NCBI GenBank assembly: GCA_964432885.1
Contig: CAYSPG010000009.1
Span: 1 to 64,000, forward strand
Direction: 5' to 3'
Length of the DNA: 64,000 bases
Origin: CAYSPG01 sp964432885
GTDB lineage: Bacteria; Bacteroidota; Bacteroidia; AKYH767-A; OLB10
How positions within the stretch are numbered: the stretch's first letter is position 1; the number at the start of each line of letters is the position of its first letter. The notes under the pieces were generated by a model. It saw only the letters and a list, made by a program, of their open reading frames with translations. It had not been told where the DNA came from and did not search any database. This document shows, piece by piece, positions 43,070-51,534 of this stretch. A program made the translations under genes and the position numbers.

Positions 43070-43753
43070 TTATAACTTGTTTAGTTCCTTTATTAAAATT
43101 TCTTTGCGTGAATAATGCAGCAAATCAGAAGTTTCCCACTCATTTAAAATCTGTGTTACCGTTTGACGAGTTGTGCAAACAAGACTTGCAATTTCCTGGT
43201 GGGTAAGATAGTTTGGAATAACAATTTCATTTCCGGTTTTTACCCCTTCCTTTTCTGCCCACTCTTTAAGGAAAATTTTGAGCCTTGTTTTTACATCTTT
43301 AAAAACAAGGTTGGAATAATTATTCCGCATTTTCTTAAAACGAAATCCTATCAGTTTCGAAAATCTAAAAGCAATGTCTGGATGTTCGCTTAATACATGT
43401 TCAAAATTCTGTAACAGAAAACTGCATATCACCACTTCCTTTGAAACGGCTTGAGCAAATTCATGGTTTTCGTTACCACTGTCAAGTGTAATTTCTCCAA
43501 ACAAATCTCCTGTCTGAAGAATTTCTTTTATTATTTCTGTTCCGCTGTTATCTGTCTCCACAATTTTTACAGTTCCTTTTTTAAGAAAATAAATACGCTT
43601 TACATCTTCATCAGCAAAATAAATTATTTCGCCCTTGTGCGCCTTTTTATAATTTACAATTACACACAGTTCTTCAATCTGTTTGTTACTCATCACAGAA
43701 AAAAGTTTATGGTTGCGCAGGTGCCAGTATTTTGTTTCGATCATCTCAGGCAA
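43070..43753 (-). CDS. Crp/Fnr-family transcriptional regulator
   Basis: Protein of 227 residues. The effector domain has GEIIYFADEDVKRIYFLKKG and GDLFGEITLDSGNENHEFAQ; the winged HTH is YLTHQEIASLVCTTRQTVTQ followed by ILNEWE. There is no cysteine set for an FNR-type iron-sulfur cluster near the N terminus, so it is Crp-like, sensing a small ligand or none. It is the last of eight tightly packed genes and overlaps the LysE-like gene by 8 nt. A palindrome of Crp/Fnr geometry stands before the first gene (48485-48500), so autoregulation is plausible. Confidence 0.9.
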   Translation of the reverse strand: MPEMIETKYWHLRNHKLFSVMSNKQIEELCVIVNYKKAHKGEIIYFADEDVKRIYFLKKGTVKIVETDNSGTEIIKEILQTGDLFGEITLDSGNENHEFAQAVSKEVVICSFLLQNFEHVLSEHPDIAFRFSKLIGFRFKKMRNNYSNLVFKDVKTRLKIFLKEWAEKEGVKTGNEIVIPNYLTHQEIASLVCTTRQTVTQILNEWETSDLLHYSRKEILIKELNKL

Positions 43754-44369
43754 GAAGTTTTATACCTTCTGTTGCTGCCAAGATAATAAAAACTACGCCA
43801 ATAATTTTGTGAATGCTGCCGTTTAACTTATGGCTCAAAACACTTTTCTTTTTTTCTGCTATTAAAGCAAATAACAAAAGCAATAAAAATGCACCCGCTG
43901 CTGCACCCATAGCAAAGGCAACACCATTGGATAGTTTGCCAATTAAAATAAAATTACGTGCAGTGATGTAGTTAATTACCATAAACCAAAAAGTAAAAAG
44001 CATTGGATTAAACATGCCTGTAACTAATCCTGAAATAAAAAGTCTTTTATGTTGAATTTGCACGGTACGGTTCAATGCTGGATTTCTGAAATAAATAACA
44101 ATTCCTGCAATCAAAAAAACAGGAACAGAAATAACGCGAAACAGAAAAAATATTTTCTCGTTACTCATAAACCAAACCGAAAACCACAGGGCGCAGCAGG
44201 TATAAAATATTTCGGGAAGTATGCCACCGGCAGCCACTGTTAAGGCAGGTTTTATTCCACGCTGCTGTGCTACATGTATTACACTTAAATTTACAGGACC
44301 TAATTGCAACGAACCTATAAAGCTGATGATGCAGGCTGCTAAAAAGCTGATAATTATTTCGATTATCAT
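43746..44369 (-). CDS. LysE-family translocator
   Basis: Protein of 207 residues with six hydrophobic segments. IGSLQLGPVNLSVIHVAQQR is the LysE/RhtB N-terminal signature, and GIKPALTVAAGGILPEIFYT follows. The middle RNFILIGKLSNGVAFAMGAA and the last helix (IIGVVFIILAATEGIKLL) complete the fold. The family exports amino acids or related small molecules. It overlaps the ATP-grasp gene by 4 nt and the Crp gene by 8 nt. Substrate is unknown. Confidence 0.85.
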   Translation of the reverse strand: MIIEIIISFLAACIISFIGSLQLGPVNLSVIHVAQQRGIKPALTVAAGGILPEIFYTCCALWFSVWFMSNEKIFFLFRVISVPVFLIAGIVIYFRNPALNRTVQIQHKRLFISGLVTGMFNPMLFTFWFMVINYITARNFILIGKLSNGVAFAMGAAAGAFLLLLLFALIAEKKKSVLSHKLNGSIHKIIGVVFIILAATEGIKLLA

Positions 44370-45439
44370 TTTTTGTTTTTGAAATGATGTAAAACCGTTT
44401 TTAAAACCAAACGCAATGGAATAAATGCCACGCCATTTTTGTGATTAAGCATGGAGATTTTATAACTGATTTTTGTGTTATAAATAATTGCACTTACTGC
44501 TTTAAAAATGTTCATGTGCGAATCGTAAATGTGTGCAGGCTCAGAAGAAACACCGTTTACTTCCATGATACGAATATTATTTCCGGCATATAAATCATCC
44601 ATGCTTTTTACCTTTAAATCAAAACGCCCGTAATAAAAACCATTCATGTTTGTTGCAATTTTATCAAACACTTTTACCAATGAATCATTAATTAAATAAT
44701 TGCCATTAATAAATTCGGTGCCGCGGCAGTGATTGCCAATAGGTTCAAGCAAATATTTTTCTCCGGCAGGAAGAATTATGTTTAATCGGTTGCCTAATTT
44801 TTTTTTCAACACAGTAAGTTGCATGCGTGCTCTTGCCGATTGCAAAATCAATTGTTCAATAGTTGCAATGCCATCACCCTTTACACTTAAAAAGTTTTTT
44901 TTGACCACCGAAGTAATGCCACCTGTATTTTCATCGGGCAAACGGTAATATAAAATACCCAACTCATGTGTAAACGAGATAAACTCTTGTACAATGAGTT
45001 TTCCTTTGTGAGCCAATAAATAATTTTTTAATTCAGCATCAGTAATAATTTTCTCAACATGAAAGCCGCGCTCGCCTTTATCGGGTTTGCAAATAATTGG
45101 GAATTGCAAATTATTTATTTGCATTTGTTGTTTAATATTCTCTAACGAAACATCATCATTAAAATATAAAGTAACAGGCAAATAGTGTGGCGGGATTTTT
45201 TTCAGGATTTCAGTTTTGCTTTCACCAAAAAAACCGCCCAGTTCAAAACCTGGATTGGCTGCCGTAAACCATGTAAACGATTTTGCTTTTAATGAAAGAA
45301 AAAGCCAATAAATAACTGCGGGAAAAAATAAAATCCAAAAGGGCCAATATTCGTAATTCAATAGTTTAACCAACCATAGTGGTTCTCTAAATTCAACTTT
45401 AAATAAATGTGAATATGGAATAGTTACTGTGTGTTTCAT
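44366..45439 (-). CDS. ATP-grasp domain protein with a membrane segment
   Basis: Protein of 357 residues. One or two hydrophobic helices near residues 30-55 (FWILFFPAVIYWLFLSLKA) anchor it to the membrane. The ATP-grasp core then shows FPIICKPDKGERGFHVEKII, LIVQEFISFTHELGILYYRL, and FYYGRFDLKVKS ... IRIMEVNGVSSEPAHIYD with the metal-binding Asp and Glu-x-Asn residues. ATP-grasp enzymes ligate a carboxylate to an amine or thiol; this group resembles D-Ala-D-Ala ligase-like proteins of unknown substrate. It is coupled to neighbours on both sides. Confidence 0.82.
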   Translation of the reverse strand: MKHTVTIPYSHLFKVEFREPLWLVKLLNYEYWPFWILFFPAVIYWLFLSLKAKSFTWFTAANPGFELGGFFGESKTEILKKIPPHYLPVTLYFNDDVSLENIKQQMQINNLQFPIICKPDKGERGFHVEKIITDAELKNYLLAHKGKLIVQEFISFTHELGILYYRLPDENTGGITSVVKKNFLSVKGDGIATIEQLILQSARARMQLTVLKKKLGNRLNIILPAGEKYLLEPIGNHCRGTEFINGNYLINDSLVKVFDKIATNMNGFYYGRFDLKVKSMDDLYAGNNIRIMEVNGVSSEPAHIYDSHMNIFKAVSAIIYNTKISYKISMLNHKNGVAFIPLRLVLKTVLHHFKNKK

Positions 45440-45447
45440 TTGTTATA

Positions 45448-46161
45448 TTACATTATTCTTATGGTATACAATTTTCCTGTAGCAATATCTTTATATTTCA
45501 TTCGTAAACTTTTTTCCGCTTTTTCTATGCTGGTAATACTCATTGTTAAAGTGGTTCCGTTTCTGTTCATAAGCAAATCGGTTTCCTTGTTTCCTGTTCC
45601 GGCAAACTCATGAAAATGCATAATACTTTCAATTTCTATTTTATGTTTTTCGTTTAGCCATTTCATAAACCATTTTTCGCGCTGAGAAATAACTTCCTTT
45701 TCATAAAGCGTTACCGAACTCCAGATGTGCGGCAACGCTTCATTTATTTTTTTTACGTGCAGATTTTTTTCGTCCCATCGTAATTCATGCACACTTATTT
45801 TGGGAAATGATTGCACCACCACAAGCGTAAATGGCTCGATGCCGGTAAAATCATATTCTGAAATAAAAGATTTTATATTATTTACTTTAAAAAAATCGAG
45901 CACCATAATGCCTCTGCTTTTTTTGTATGGAGGTGAATGCGCATGTTTTTTAAAAGCGCCATTAAGCAAACACAATGTATAATTGCTGTTGGCTGTTGCA
46001 ATCCATGTGCCGCCCGCTTCCAAATCTTTTGGATAGAAAACCGAATGTCCTTCAATTGAATATTTGCGCGGTGGTGTAGCCTTTTTACGCCAGCTTTTTT
46101 CATCGCGGTTGCTGGTTAAGATAAAACTGTTTGCCGATGGCAAAAATGTTACTGTGCACAT
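45448..46161 (-). CDS. NRDE (TANGO2-like) family protein
   Basis: Protein of 237 residues. It starts MCTVTFLP and carries the eponymous NRDE at 18-21 (LTSNRDE), then AGGTWIATANSNYTLCLLNG. Cys2 and the N-terminal nucleophile-like fold recall Ntn hydrolases. Eukaryotic TANGO2/HRG-9 has been linked to haem handling, which may or may not apply to bacterial members. The start overlaps the DinB-like gene by 13 nt. Confidence 0.87.
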   Translation of the reverse strand: MCTVTFLPSANSFILTSNRDEKSWRKKATPPRKYSIEGHSVFYPKDLEAGGTWIATANSNYTLCLLNGAFKKHAHSPPYKKSRGIMVLDFFKVNNIKSFISEYDFTGIEPFTLVVVQSFPKISVHELRWDEKNLHVKKINEALPHIWSSVTLYEKEVISQREKWFMKWLNEKHKIEIESIMHFHEFAGTGNKETDLLMNRNGTTLTMSITSIEKAEKSLRMKYKDIATGKLYTIRIM

Positions 46162-46649
46162 TTTTCTTCCTGAAATTTTACGGTTGAATACGCCACACCA
46201 AAATTTTTCGGCAGCGAAATAAACGGAAATGCATGGTCAATGGCAATTTTAATAATAGCCATGTGATGTATGGCGTGTTCAATATTATAAACCAGTTCGC
46301 GATTAAATGATGTGAGGCTATTAAATTTTTCATTGCCATAACTTACGGTTAGCGTCATGGTTTTATCGTTCATGTTTTCAATTTCTGAAATAATTTTTTT
46401 CATTTCATCAGTTGCCATAAATTTATTGTTTTCAATAAGCGGATTGTGTTCGCGCTTATCATAGTCAACCATGTTAATTTGATATCCGCGCAAAAGACAA
46501 TCATAAAATTCAATTATGTGCCTGATGTGTTTGCCAATGGTGTTACCCGAAAGAATTTTTAATGGTTGTGAAAACTGTTCGTTTTCCAATTGTGCAGTCA
46601 TGTTAATTAACTGCTGAATAATTTCGGATGATGTGTTTTTCTGATTCAT
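46149..46649 (-). CDS. DinB-like four-helix-bundle protein
   Basis: Protein of 166 residues, all helical. Candidate metal-binding histidines lie in IGKHIRHIIEFYDCLLRGYQ and YNIEHAIHHMAIIKIAIDHA, matching the His arrangement of DinB/YfiT proteins. These are metal-dependent proteins, some of them thiol-S-transferases. Catalysis here is unknown. The gene overlaps the outer-membrane-protein gene by 4 nt and the NRDE gene by 13 nt. Confidence 0.8.
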   Translation of the reverse strand: MNQKNTSSEIIQQLINMTAQLENEQFSQPLKILSGNTIGKHIRHIIEFYDCLLRGYQINMVDYDKREHNPLIENNKFMATDEMKKIISEIENMNDKTMTLTVSYGNEKFNSLTSFNRELVYNIEHAIHHMAIIKIAIDHAFPFISLPKNFGVAYSTVKFQEEKCAQ

Positions 46650-47572
46650 TTTTTAAAATTGAAATTATAGTTAATACCAAAATTTAAAACCATGGAGCGC
46701 GTTAATCCGTCAGGTCTTACCTTGCGAACTATTGCTGGTGCCCCAAAGAGTAAATTAAGTTTTATTTTTTTATTGATTGAATAATTTGCCGAGGCAGTAA
46801 TGTTCAACGTTAAACCATCTGAGCCTTCCAAATCCATCCGTTCGCCTGAAATATTTAGAATGTTATCTTTTTGCAAACGATACAATGCAAGAATGCCGGG
46901 CGCAACGTTTATTTTTTTAAATTTAAATAAATATTCAGCCCGCAGCAATGCATCATTACCGCGCCTGAGCAAATTAGATTCAAAGTATGCATCTTCAATG
47001 GGTGCAATTGTTATAGGATACAAAAACGTATTCTTGTTATTATGATTCAAAACTTTTTGATAGCCTGCACCAACATTCCAATTGTAAAAGTGCAGTGATG
47101 TTCCAAGAATTAAATCGGTTGTACCCAAACCGGTTTGGTAAGGCATGGGCAAAACAAAATCATTTTTGTTAGTTGCATTGGTTGTTCCGGTAGGGAGTTT
47201 TAATCCAGCGGTAACAGAAAAATTCAAATGCTCTTTCTCAAGCAATTGACGGCTGATACTAAAAACAAAATCACCCATGCCTGAATTGCTTCCCAATTTT
47301 CCATTAGCAATTACATATGGAATTTTCAGTTGAATAAAATTTTTCTTCGCAACAGAAAATTCCATCTCAGGAATAATTTGAAACACGCTGGTGTTTTTTT
47401 CACCGTTGCCATAACTAAATGTAAGTTTTGCTTTTTGACGGTAAATGGTATCGTTTTGCAACAAAGGTTTTAGTGTTCCGATTGAACAAAAACCCGCATC
47501 GCTGCATCCTTGTGAAAAGGAAACGTAATAAGAAAAGAAAATTACTGACAGAAGAAATATTTTTTTAAGCAT
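46646..47572 (-). CDS. Outer-membrane beta-barrel protein, transporter-like
   Basis: Protein of 308 residues with signal peptide (IFLLSVIFFSYYVSFSQG). The mature sequence alternates strands, e.g. AKLTFSYGNGEKNTSVFQII, FIQLKIPYVIANGKLGSNSG and LNFSVTAGLKLPTGTTNATN, and ends in a strand with terminal aromatics (MVLNFGINYNFNFKK). It resembles the MetA/FadL-like 'phenol-meta-degradation' type barrels. A CSDAGFC segment right after the signal could be redox-active or bind metal. It is directly downstream of the DoxX-like gene with no spacer. Confidence 0.75.
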   Translation of the reverse strand: MLKKIFLLSVIFFSYYVSFSQGCSDAGFCSIGTLKPLLQNDTIYRQKAKLTFSYGNGEKNTSVFQIIPEMEFSVAKKNFIQLKIPYVIANGKLGSNSGMGDFVFSISRQLLEKEHLNFSVTAGLKLPTGTTNATNKNDFVLPMPYQTGLGTTDLILGTSLHFYNWNVGAGYQKVLNHNNKNTFLYPITIAPIEDAYFESNLLRRGNDALLRAEYLFKFKKINVAPGILALYRLQKDNILNISGERMDLEGSDGLTLNITASANYSINKKIKLNLLFGAPAIVRKVRPDGLTRSMVLNFGINYNFNFKK

Positions 47573-47968
47573 CTATTTTTTTCTTCGGATTTTTTTAGTC
47601 AAAATTTCCCTATTCAAATATACTATTACGCTGCAACAGATAAATGTAACAACAGCGTAAATAAAAAGTTGTCCGCCATCATTCATTATTTCATAACCCA
47701 GAACAAAAATATGCGAGATTATTGCTCCCACCATAACACCTGCTCCAATAATGGCTCCATACATTGAAGTGCGCGGCATCAGCAACAGCACTCCTGCAAT
47801 TAATTCCATAATTCCCGAAGCTATTCGCCCATCGGGTTCGGCATGTAGTGCGGAGAAAATATAAACCGACTCTGGGCTTGCGCTGAATTTAAACCACAGC
47901 GTTTGCAGCAGGATAAATGCAGGAATTATTCGTAAAATCCAAATTAAGATGTTTGAAGTTTTGCTCAT
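47573..47968 (-). CDS. DoxX-like membrane protein
   Basis: Protein of 131 residues with four hydrophobic helices: SNILIWILRIIPAFILLQTL, then GIMELIAGVLLLMPRTSMYG, GAIIGAGVMVGAIISHIFVL and AVVTFICCSVIVYL. The pattern and FxFSASPESVYIF loop fit DoxX/SURF4-like proteins, inner-membrane proteins sometimes tied to quinone or redox processes. The stop codon is adjacent to the start of the outer-membrane-protein gene. Confidence 0.78.
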   Translation of the reverse strand: MSKTSNILIWILRIIPAFILLQTLWFKFSASPESVYIFSALHAEPDGRIASGIMELIAGVLLLMPRTSMYGAIIGAGVMVGAIISHIFVLGYEIMNDGGQLFIYAVVTFICCSVIVYLNREILTKKIRRKK

Positions 47969-47974
47969 TTTTTT

Positions 47975-48433
47975 TTATTTAAAATTTTTACTCCAGTTTA
48001 AGTCAGCTTTACTTTTAAGTGTAGTCTCATTTTTATTCCACGTTTTTAATGTGTTATTAAAATAAAAATTATAAAACAAATATGTTTTGCCGTTTATCAC
48101 CTTAAAAGTTTCGGGGTCAACTTCCACTTTTTCGCCTGTGTTGCCCATTGCATACGCACACCAGCCGCCATAAGCCGGTTCATATTTTTCGGGAGCTGCC
48201 TTAAACAAATTCAAATTTGTTGCAGAACTGAAATAATAATTTATACCATTGAAATTGTATGCAAATGTTTTGCTGCCTTCAATAGCTTTTTGTTGTGTGA
48301 TGTACGACACCGGGTCGTAACCGCTAATTGCCAATCCGTTTTTGTCAAGATTAAATTGTTGCTTACGATGCAGGTCGGTTTGTGCAACCGACATAAACGG
48401 AAGCAAGAGAAAGAGGAGGAATGTTTTTTTCAT
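47975..48433 (-). CDS. Secreted YHS-domain protein
   Basis: Protein of 152 residues, first gene of the eight-gene operon. A signal peptide (KKTFLLFLLLPFMSVAQ) precedes the YHS region: LAISGYDPVSYITQQKAIEG, YNFNGINYYFSSATNLNLFK and KYEPAYGGWCAYAMGNTGEK. Secreted YHS proteins are thought to bind metal or haem-like groups; the Cys and Tyr of GGWCAY are candidates. Start chosen at 48433, where the signal peptide begins, rather than the upstream in-frame ATG. Confidence 0.87.
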   Translation of the reverse strand: MKKTFLLFLLLPFMSVAQTDLHRKQQFNLDKNGLAISGYDPVSYITQQKAIEGSKTFAYNFNGINYYFSSATNLNLFKAAPEKYEPAYGGWCAYAMGNTGEKVEVDPETFKVINGKTYLFYNFYFNNTLKTWNKNETTLKSKADLNWSKNFK

Positions 48434-48484
48434 TGCGATGTGTTTAATTTGAATGCAAAAAAACACATCTTGCATGTAACCATT

Positions 48485-48500
48485 TGTCGGGTTGCCGACA
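48485..48500. promoter_or_regulatory. Crp/Fnr-geometry palindrome upstream of the YHS operon
   Basis: TGTCGG-GTTG-CCGACA has perfect 6-bp arms around 4 nt, the same half-site spacing as FNR-type boxes (5-N4-5) but with a different core. It stands 52-67 nt upstream of the first start codon of an operon whose last gene encodes a Crp/Fnr regulator. Confidence 0.5.
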
Positions 48501-48856
48501 TTGGGTAAATTATTTTACTTAAAGGCTATTTTTTTGTGAAAATCAGGCATTATTTTCATTCAAGTTTACGCTAAAACCAATTTTAGTAAACAGTCAGTTA
48601 AGCAATATACACTATAATCAACTTTAGTGAACATTGGTGTTATCAATGTTCACTGTATTTCAAAAATGAAGACACGCTTTAAACTTTTACTTAAAAAAAC
48701 TACCAGCACTTTCTGTTCTTGAATTGAGTGTTTTCAAAAATTGAAATCTTTAATCATTGTTCTGTTACAGTAAGTTGTCTTTTCAAAATCCATTATGTTC
48801 ATGGAAATAACAGGCACATCAGGAAAAAGCTCTTATAGTTTCTTAATGATGCGTTG
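48501..48856. other. Non-coding stretch with imperfect hairpins
   Basis: No convincing gene. TTTAGTAAACA (48582-48592) and TTTAGTGAACA (48623-48633) are direct near-repeats. AGTGAACATTG (48626-48636) and CAATGTTCACT (48644-48654) form an 11-bp stem with a 7-nt loop; GTTTAC-GC-TAAAA (48564-48576) pairs with TTTTAGTAAAC (48581-48591) apart from a two-base bulge. Decayed mobile DNA or a regulatory leader are both possible. Confidence 0.5.
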
Positions 48857-49057
48857 CTATAAGTCTGATTTCTGCTGTTCATTGCGCCCTTGCATAATGT
48901 AACCAAACACATGTATAAAATCTTGTTGCGGTCTGCCAACGGTAAACATGCTGTACGTTTTTGTTCTGTCTTTAATATCTCCCTGCTTAAAAAGGTTTAT
49001 TGATTCGGCTGTATTATGCACATCAATAATTATTTTTTCAGGAGTTTGAAATTTCAA
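48857..49057 (-). pseudogene. Orphan C-terminal open frame, origin unknown
   Basis: The frame encodes about 66 residues (EKIIIDVHNTAESINLFKQG, then TYSMFTVGRPQQDFIHVFGY) with normal-looking composition. It remains open for about 18 codons further upstream without an ATG, and starts inside the downstream side of the EamA gene. It looks like the end of a lost gene. I recognise no family. Confidence 0.3.
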
Positions 49058-49116
49058 AACATTTTCGGAACAGCCGATTACAAAATGTGGCTTGGAGATA
49101 TGGTTTGGTTCAAAAT

Positions 49117-50061
49117 TTATTTTAATACTGCTTTTAATTTTTTGTATTTAGAAATATTGATGAGTAATACACTTAATAGTATAATAAGCAATCCGCCTAT
49201 TTGCAATGCTGTAATTTTTTCATCAGCAAAAAAAACACCAAGCAGCACAGCAATAACAGGATTTACATACGCATAGGTACTTACCTGCGTAGCGGGTCTC
49301 ACCTGCAACAACCATACATACGCGCTAAATCCTGCAATGGAACCAACCAGCACCAGATAAAAAACAGCAAGCCATGCCTGAAGCGGAATTGCATGCCAAT
49401 TAATTTGTGCAAACTCATTAGTATAAAAACAAAGCGGAAGAAAAAAAATTCCGGCAGCAAACATTTGCACACCAATGTTTACCACTGCCGAACCTGATAC
49501 AAGATTGTACTTTGTATATAGCGAACCCGAACACCAGCTAATCATACCAACCAACACCACCAATAATGATGATAACTCGGCTGTTTGTTGTGATGAATTA
49601 AAAATGCTTCCGGCTTTTTGGCCGAACAATAAAATAATTCCCGCAAAACCCATGACAAGGCCGGCAAGAATTTTTTTATTCGAAAAATTTTCGCGCCACA
49701 TTTTTTTGTCCAACAGTACAAACCAAATAGGAGCTGCTGAAACAAGTATAGCTACATAAGCGCTTTCCAAATATTGCTCAACCCATATTACAGCTCCCGT
49801 TCCCATAAATAACATAAGGAATCCGCTGATGGAGGAGCGCCTGATATCTTCAGCAACAAAAATTTTTTCACTTTTAAAAAAACTCCATGCAAGCATTAGC
49901 GCACCCGCAAGTATAAACCGCAATGCACCTAAAATAAATGGAGGAAATCCTTTGAGTGCAACTAGTATAAAATAATAGGTAGAACCCCACACGATATATA
50001 CTGTAGCAAAAGCAACTATTACCCAAAATAGTGGCGCGGTTTTATTTTTAGAGTCACTCAT
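49117..50061 (-). CDS. EamA/DMT-family transporter
   Basis: Protein of 314 residues with ten hydrophobic helices in two EamA repeats: TVYIVWGSTYYFILVALKGF opens the first, and LQVRPATQVSTYAYVNPVIA with VLLGVFFADE closes the second. Members export metabolites such as amino acids across the inner membrane. It is separated by 26 nt from the DUF1801 gene upstream and may be cotranscribed with it. Substrate unknown. Confidence 0.92.
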   Translation of the reverse strand: MSDSKNKTAPLFWVIVAFATVYIVWGSTYYFILVALKGFPPFILGALRFILAGALMLAWSFFKSEKIFVAEDIRRSSISGFLMLFMGTGAVIWVEQYLESAYVAILVSAAPIWFVLLDKKMWRENFSNKKILAGLVMGFAGIILLFGQKAGSIFNSSQQTAELSSLLVVLVGMISWCSGSLYTKYNLVSGSAVVNIGVQMFAAGIFFLPLCFYTNEFAQINWHAIPLQAWLAVFYLVLVGSIAGFSAYVWLLQVRPATQVSTYAYVNPVIAVLLGVFFADEKITALQIGGLLIILLSVLLINISKYKKLKAVLK

Positions 50062-50087
50062 TTTGCAAACGAGTTTTCAGGCAACAA

Positions 50088-50549
50088 TTATTTTTTCTTC
50101 TTAAAGACACTTTCATAACGTTCAATCCACTGCTGCGGTGTTATCTTAGAGGCAAGTTCTCCAATTAGTTTTACAGGAACATCTTCGGGTTTTTTAAAGC
50201 GCAAACAGCTTTTGCCCATGTCTAATTTTTTGGAAGAATGTTTTTTCCATGCATCGGTAAACCATTTTAAAAGTTTTGGGTCGGAATAAACACCCATGTG
50301 GTAAACGGCAATAAAATTTTTTTGTGATGCCATTCCCATAAACGGCAAAGGGTCTTCAGGCTTGCAGTGATAACCCGCAGGATACAATGAATGGGGAACA
50401 CTCCAGCCCATCATTCCGTAACCCATTCCTTCTTTAAATCCTTTAGGTAAATTTTTATTAATGACTGTGCGAAGTTCTTTCATCACTTTTTTTCTGTCTT
50501 CGGGAACTTCGTTTAAATACTCGTCAACTGTTTTGGCTTTTGATTGCAT
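50088..50549 (-). CDS. DUF1801-domain protein
   Basis: Protein of 153 residues. It starts KAKTVDEYLNEVPEDRKKVM and has the family block KGFKEGMGYGMMGWSVPHSL, FIAVYHMGVYSDPKLLKWFT and LDMGKSCLRFKKPEDVPVKL. The DUF1801 fold is shared with YdhG-like proteins; the function is not established. Start chosen at 50549 (MQSKAKTVDEY) because the upstream extension is not part of the domain. Confidence 0.87.
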   Translation of the reverse strand: MQSKAKTVDEYLNEVPEDRKKVMKELRTVINKNLPKGFKEGMGYGMMGWSVPHSLYPAGYHCKPEDPLPFMGMASQKNFIAVYHMGVYSDPKLLKWFTDAWKKHSSKKLDMGKSCLRFKKPEDVPVKLIGELASKITPQQWIERYESVFKKKK

Positions 50550-50606
50550 GGTGAGATATTTTTTTTCAAAAATAAAAAAGTTCAACGGGCTAATAAAGTT
50601 CTTCTC

Positions 50607-50640
50607 AAAAAAAAACGCTGCTAAGTTTTTCTTAGCAGCG
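50607..50640 (-). terminator. Intrinsic terminator after the methyltransferase gene
   Basis: CGCTGCTAAG and CTTAGCAGCG (50616-50640) form a perfect 10-bp stem with a TTTTT loop; on the minus strand it is followed by a run of nine Ts. It starts 12 nt after the methyltransferase stop. Confidence 0.88.
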
Positions 50641-50651
50641 CTATACTGTTT

Positions 50652-51434
50652 TTACTTTTGTGCCATAAAAAGTAAAAAGTTGTTTTGCAGGTAATACATA
50701 TCATCAACAAGCTTATAAGGTTTAAGTGCTGTTTCAATTGTGCTTTCAACAATCTGTTTTTCTGCATTATTAAGTGCTGCAGCCGCAGGTCCTGTACCCA
50801 TAAAACTTTCAATACCATCATGAATTGTCGCGTACAAAAACGGACATGCAATAGTGTTTTTATACACTACCTTTAATCCTGCATTGCTACAACTTATTTC
50901 TATCCTGCCATCTTCCGAAAGTGCAAACGGGCCTGGGGTGCTGGGTGGTGGAGGGGGTAAAAGTTTTCCAATTGCTTTTAATACTTCTGTGGCTTCGCTT
51001 TTTTCTGGTTTATCCCAAATACCAATAACAAGTTTGCCTCCTGACTTTAAAACACGTGACGCTTCAGCCAGTGCTTTTTCAAAATTGCCGGCATATTGAA
51101 ATGAATTAAAGCCTGTTACTACATCAAAGTAATTATCAGCAAAAGGCAATTCTTCAAGGTCTTCTTCCAAAAAATTATTTAGCGGATTTCGTTTGCGCGC
51201 CATCTCAAGCAGACCTGGTGCTGCATCAATGCCTATAACATTTGCTCCGGTGTTAATTGCGAGGTTGGTAAATAAACCCGAACCACAACCTGCATCTAAC
51301 ACCATTTGTGTGTTGTTAAGGTTTAATTGCTTCAATGCATCTTTATACATTGGCATAAACCATGGCTCAAAATGTTGTGCCCATTTTTGTGGAGCAATGC
51401 TCCATAATTTTCCTTGAATTGTTTTTGTACTCAT
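50652..51434 (-). CDS. Class I SAM-dependent methyltransferase
   Basis: Protein of 260 residues. Motif I is MVLDAGCGSGLFTNLAINTG (about 45-64), followed by GIDAAPGLLEMARKR, FADNYFDVVTGFNSFQYAGN and EASRVLKSGGKLVIGIWDKP, the order of the UbiE/COQ5-like Methyltransf_11 family. It transfers a methyl group from S-adenosylmethionine to a small molecule, not identified. It ends at a strong terminator, and the AraC gene upstream on the same strand is 100 nt away. Confidence 0.9.
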   Translation of the reverse strand: MSTKTIQGKLWSIAPQKWAQHFEPWFMPMYKDALKQLNLNNTQMVLDAGCGSGLFTNLAINTGANVIGIDAAPGLLEMARKRNPLNNFLEEDLEELPFADNYFDVVTGFNSFQYAGNFEKALAEASRVLKSGGKLVIGIWDKPEKSEATEVLKAIGKLLPPPPPSTPGPFALSEDGRIEISCSNAGLKVVYKNTIACPFLYATIHDGIESFMGTGPAAAALNNAEKQIVESTIETALKPYKLVDDMYYLQNNFLLFMAQK

Positions 51435-51534
51435 TTTAATTTTGATTTTAAATTATGGTGCAAAAATAGATGGCGCTAACCCAATAGGTTTTACTTAAAG
51501 GGTCAATTATTGTACCCAAAAGTTCAAATAAAAA

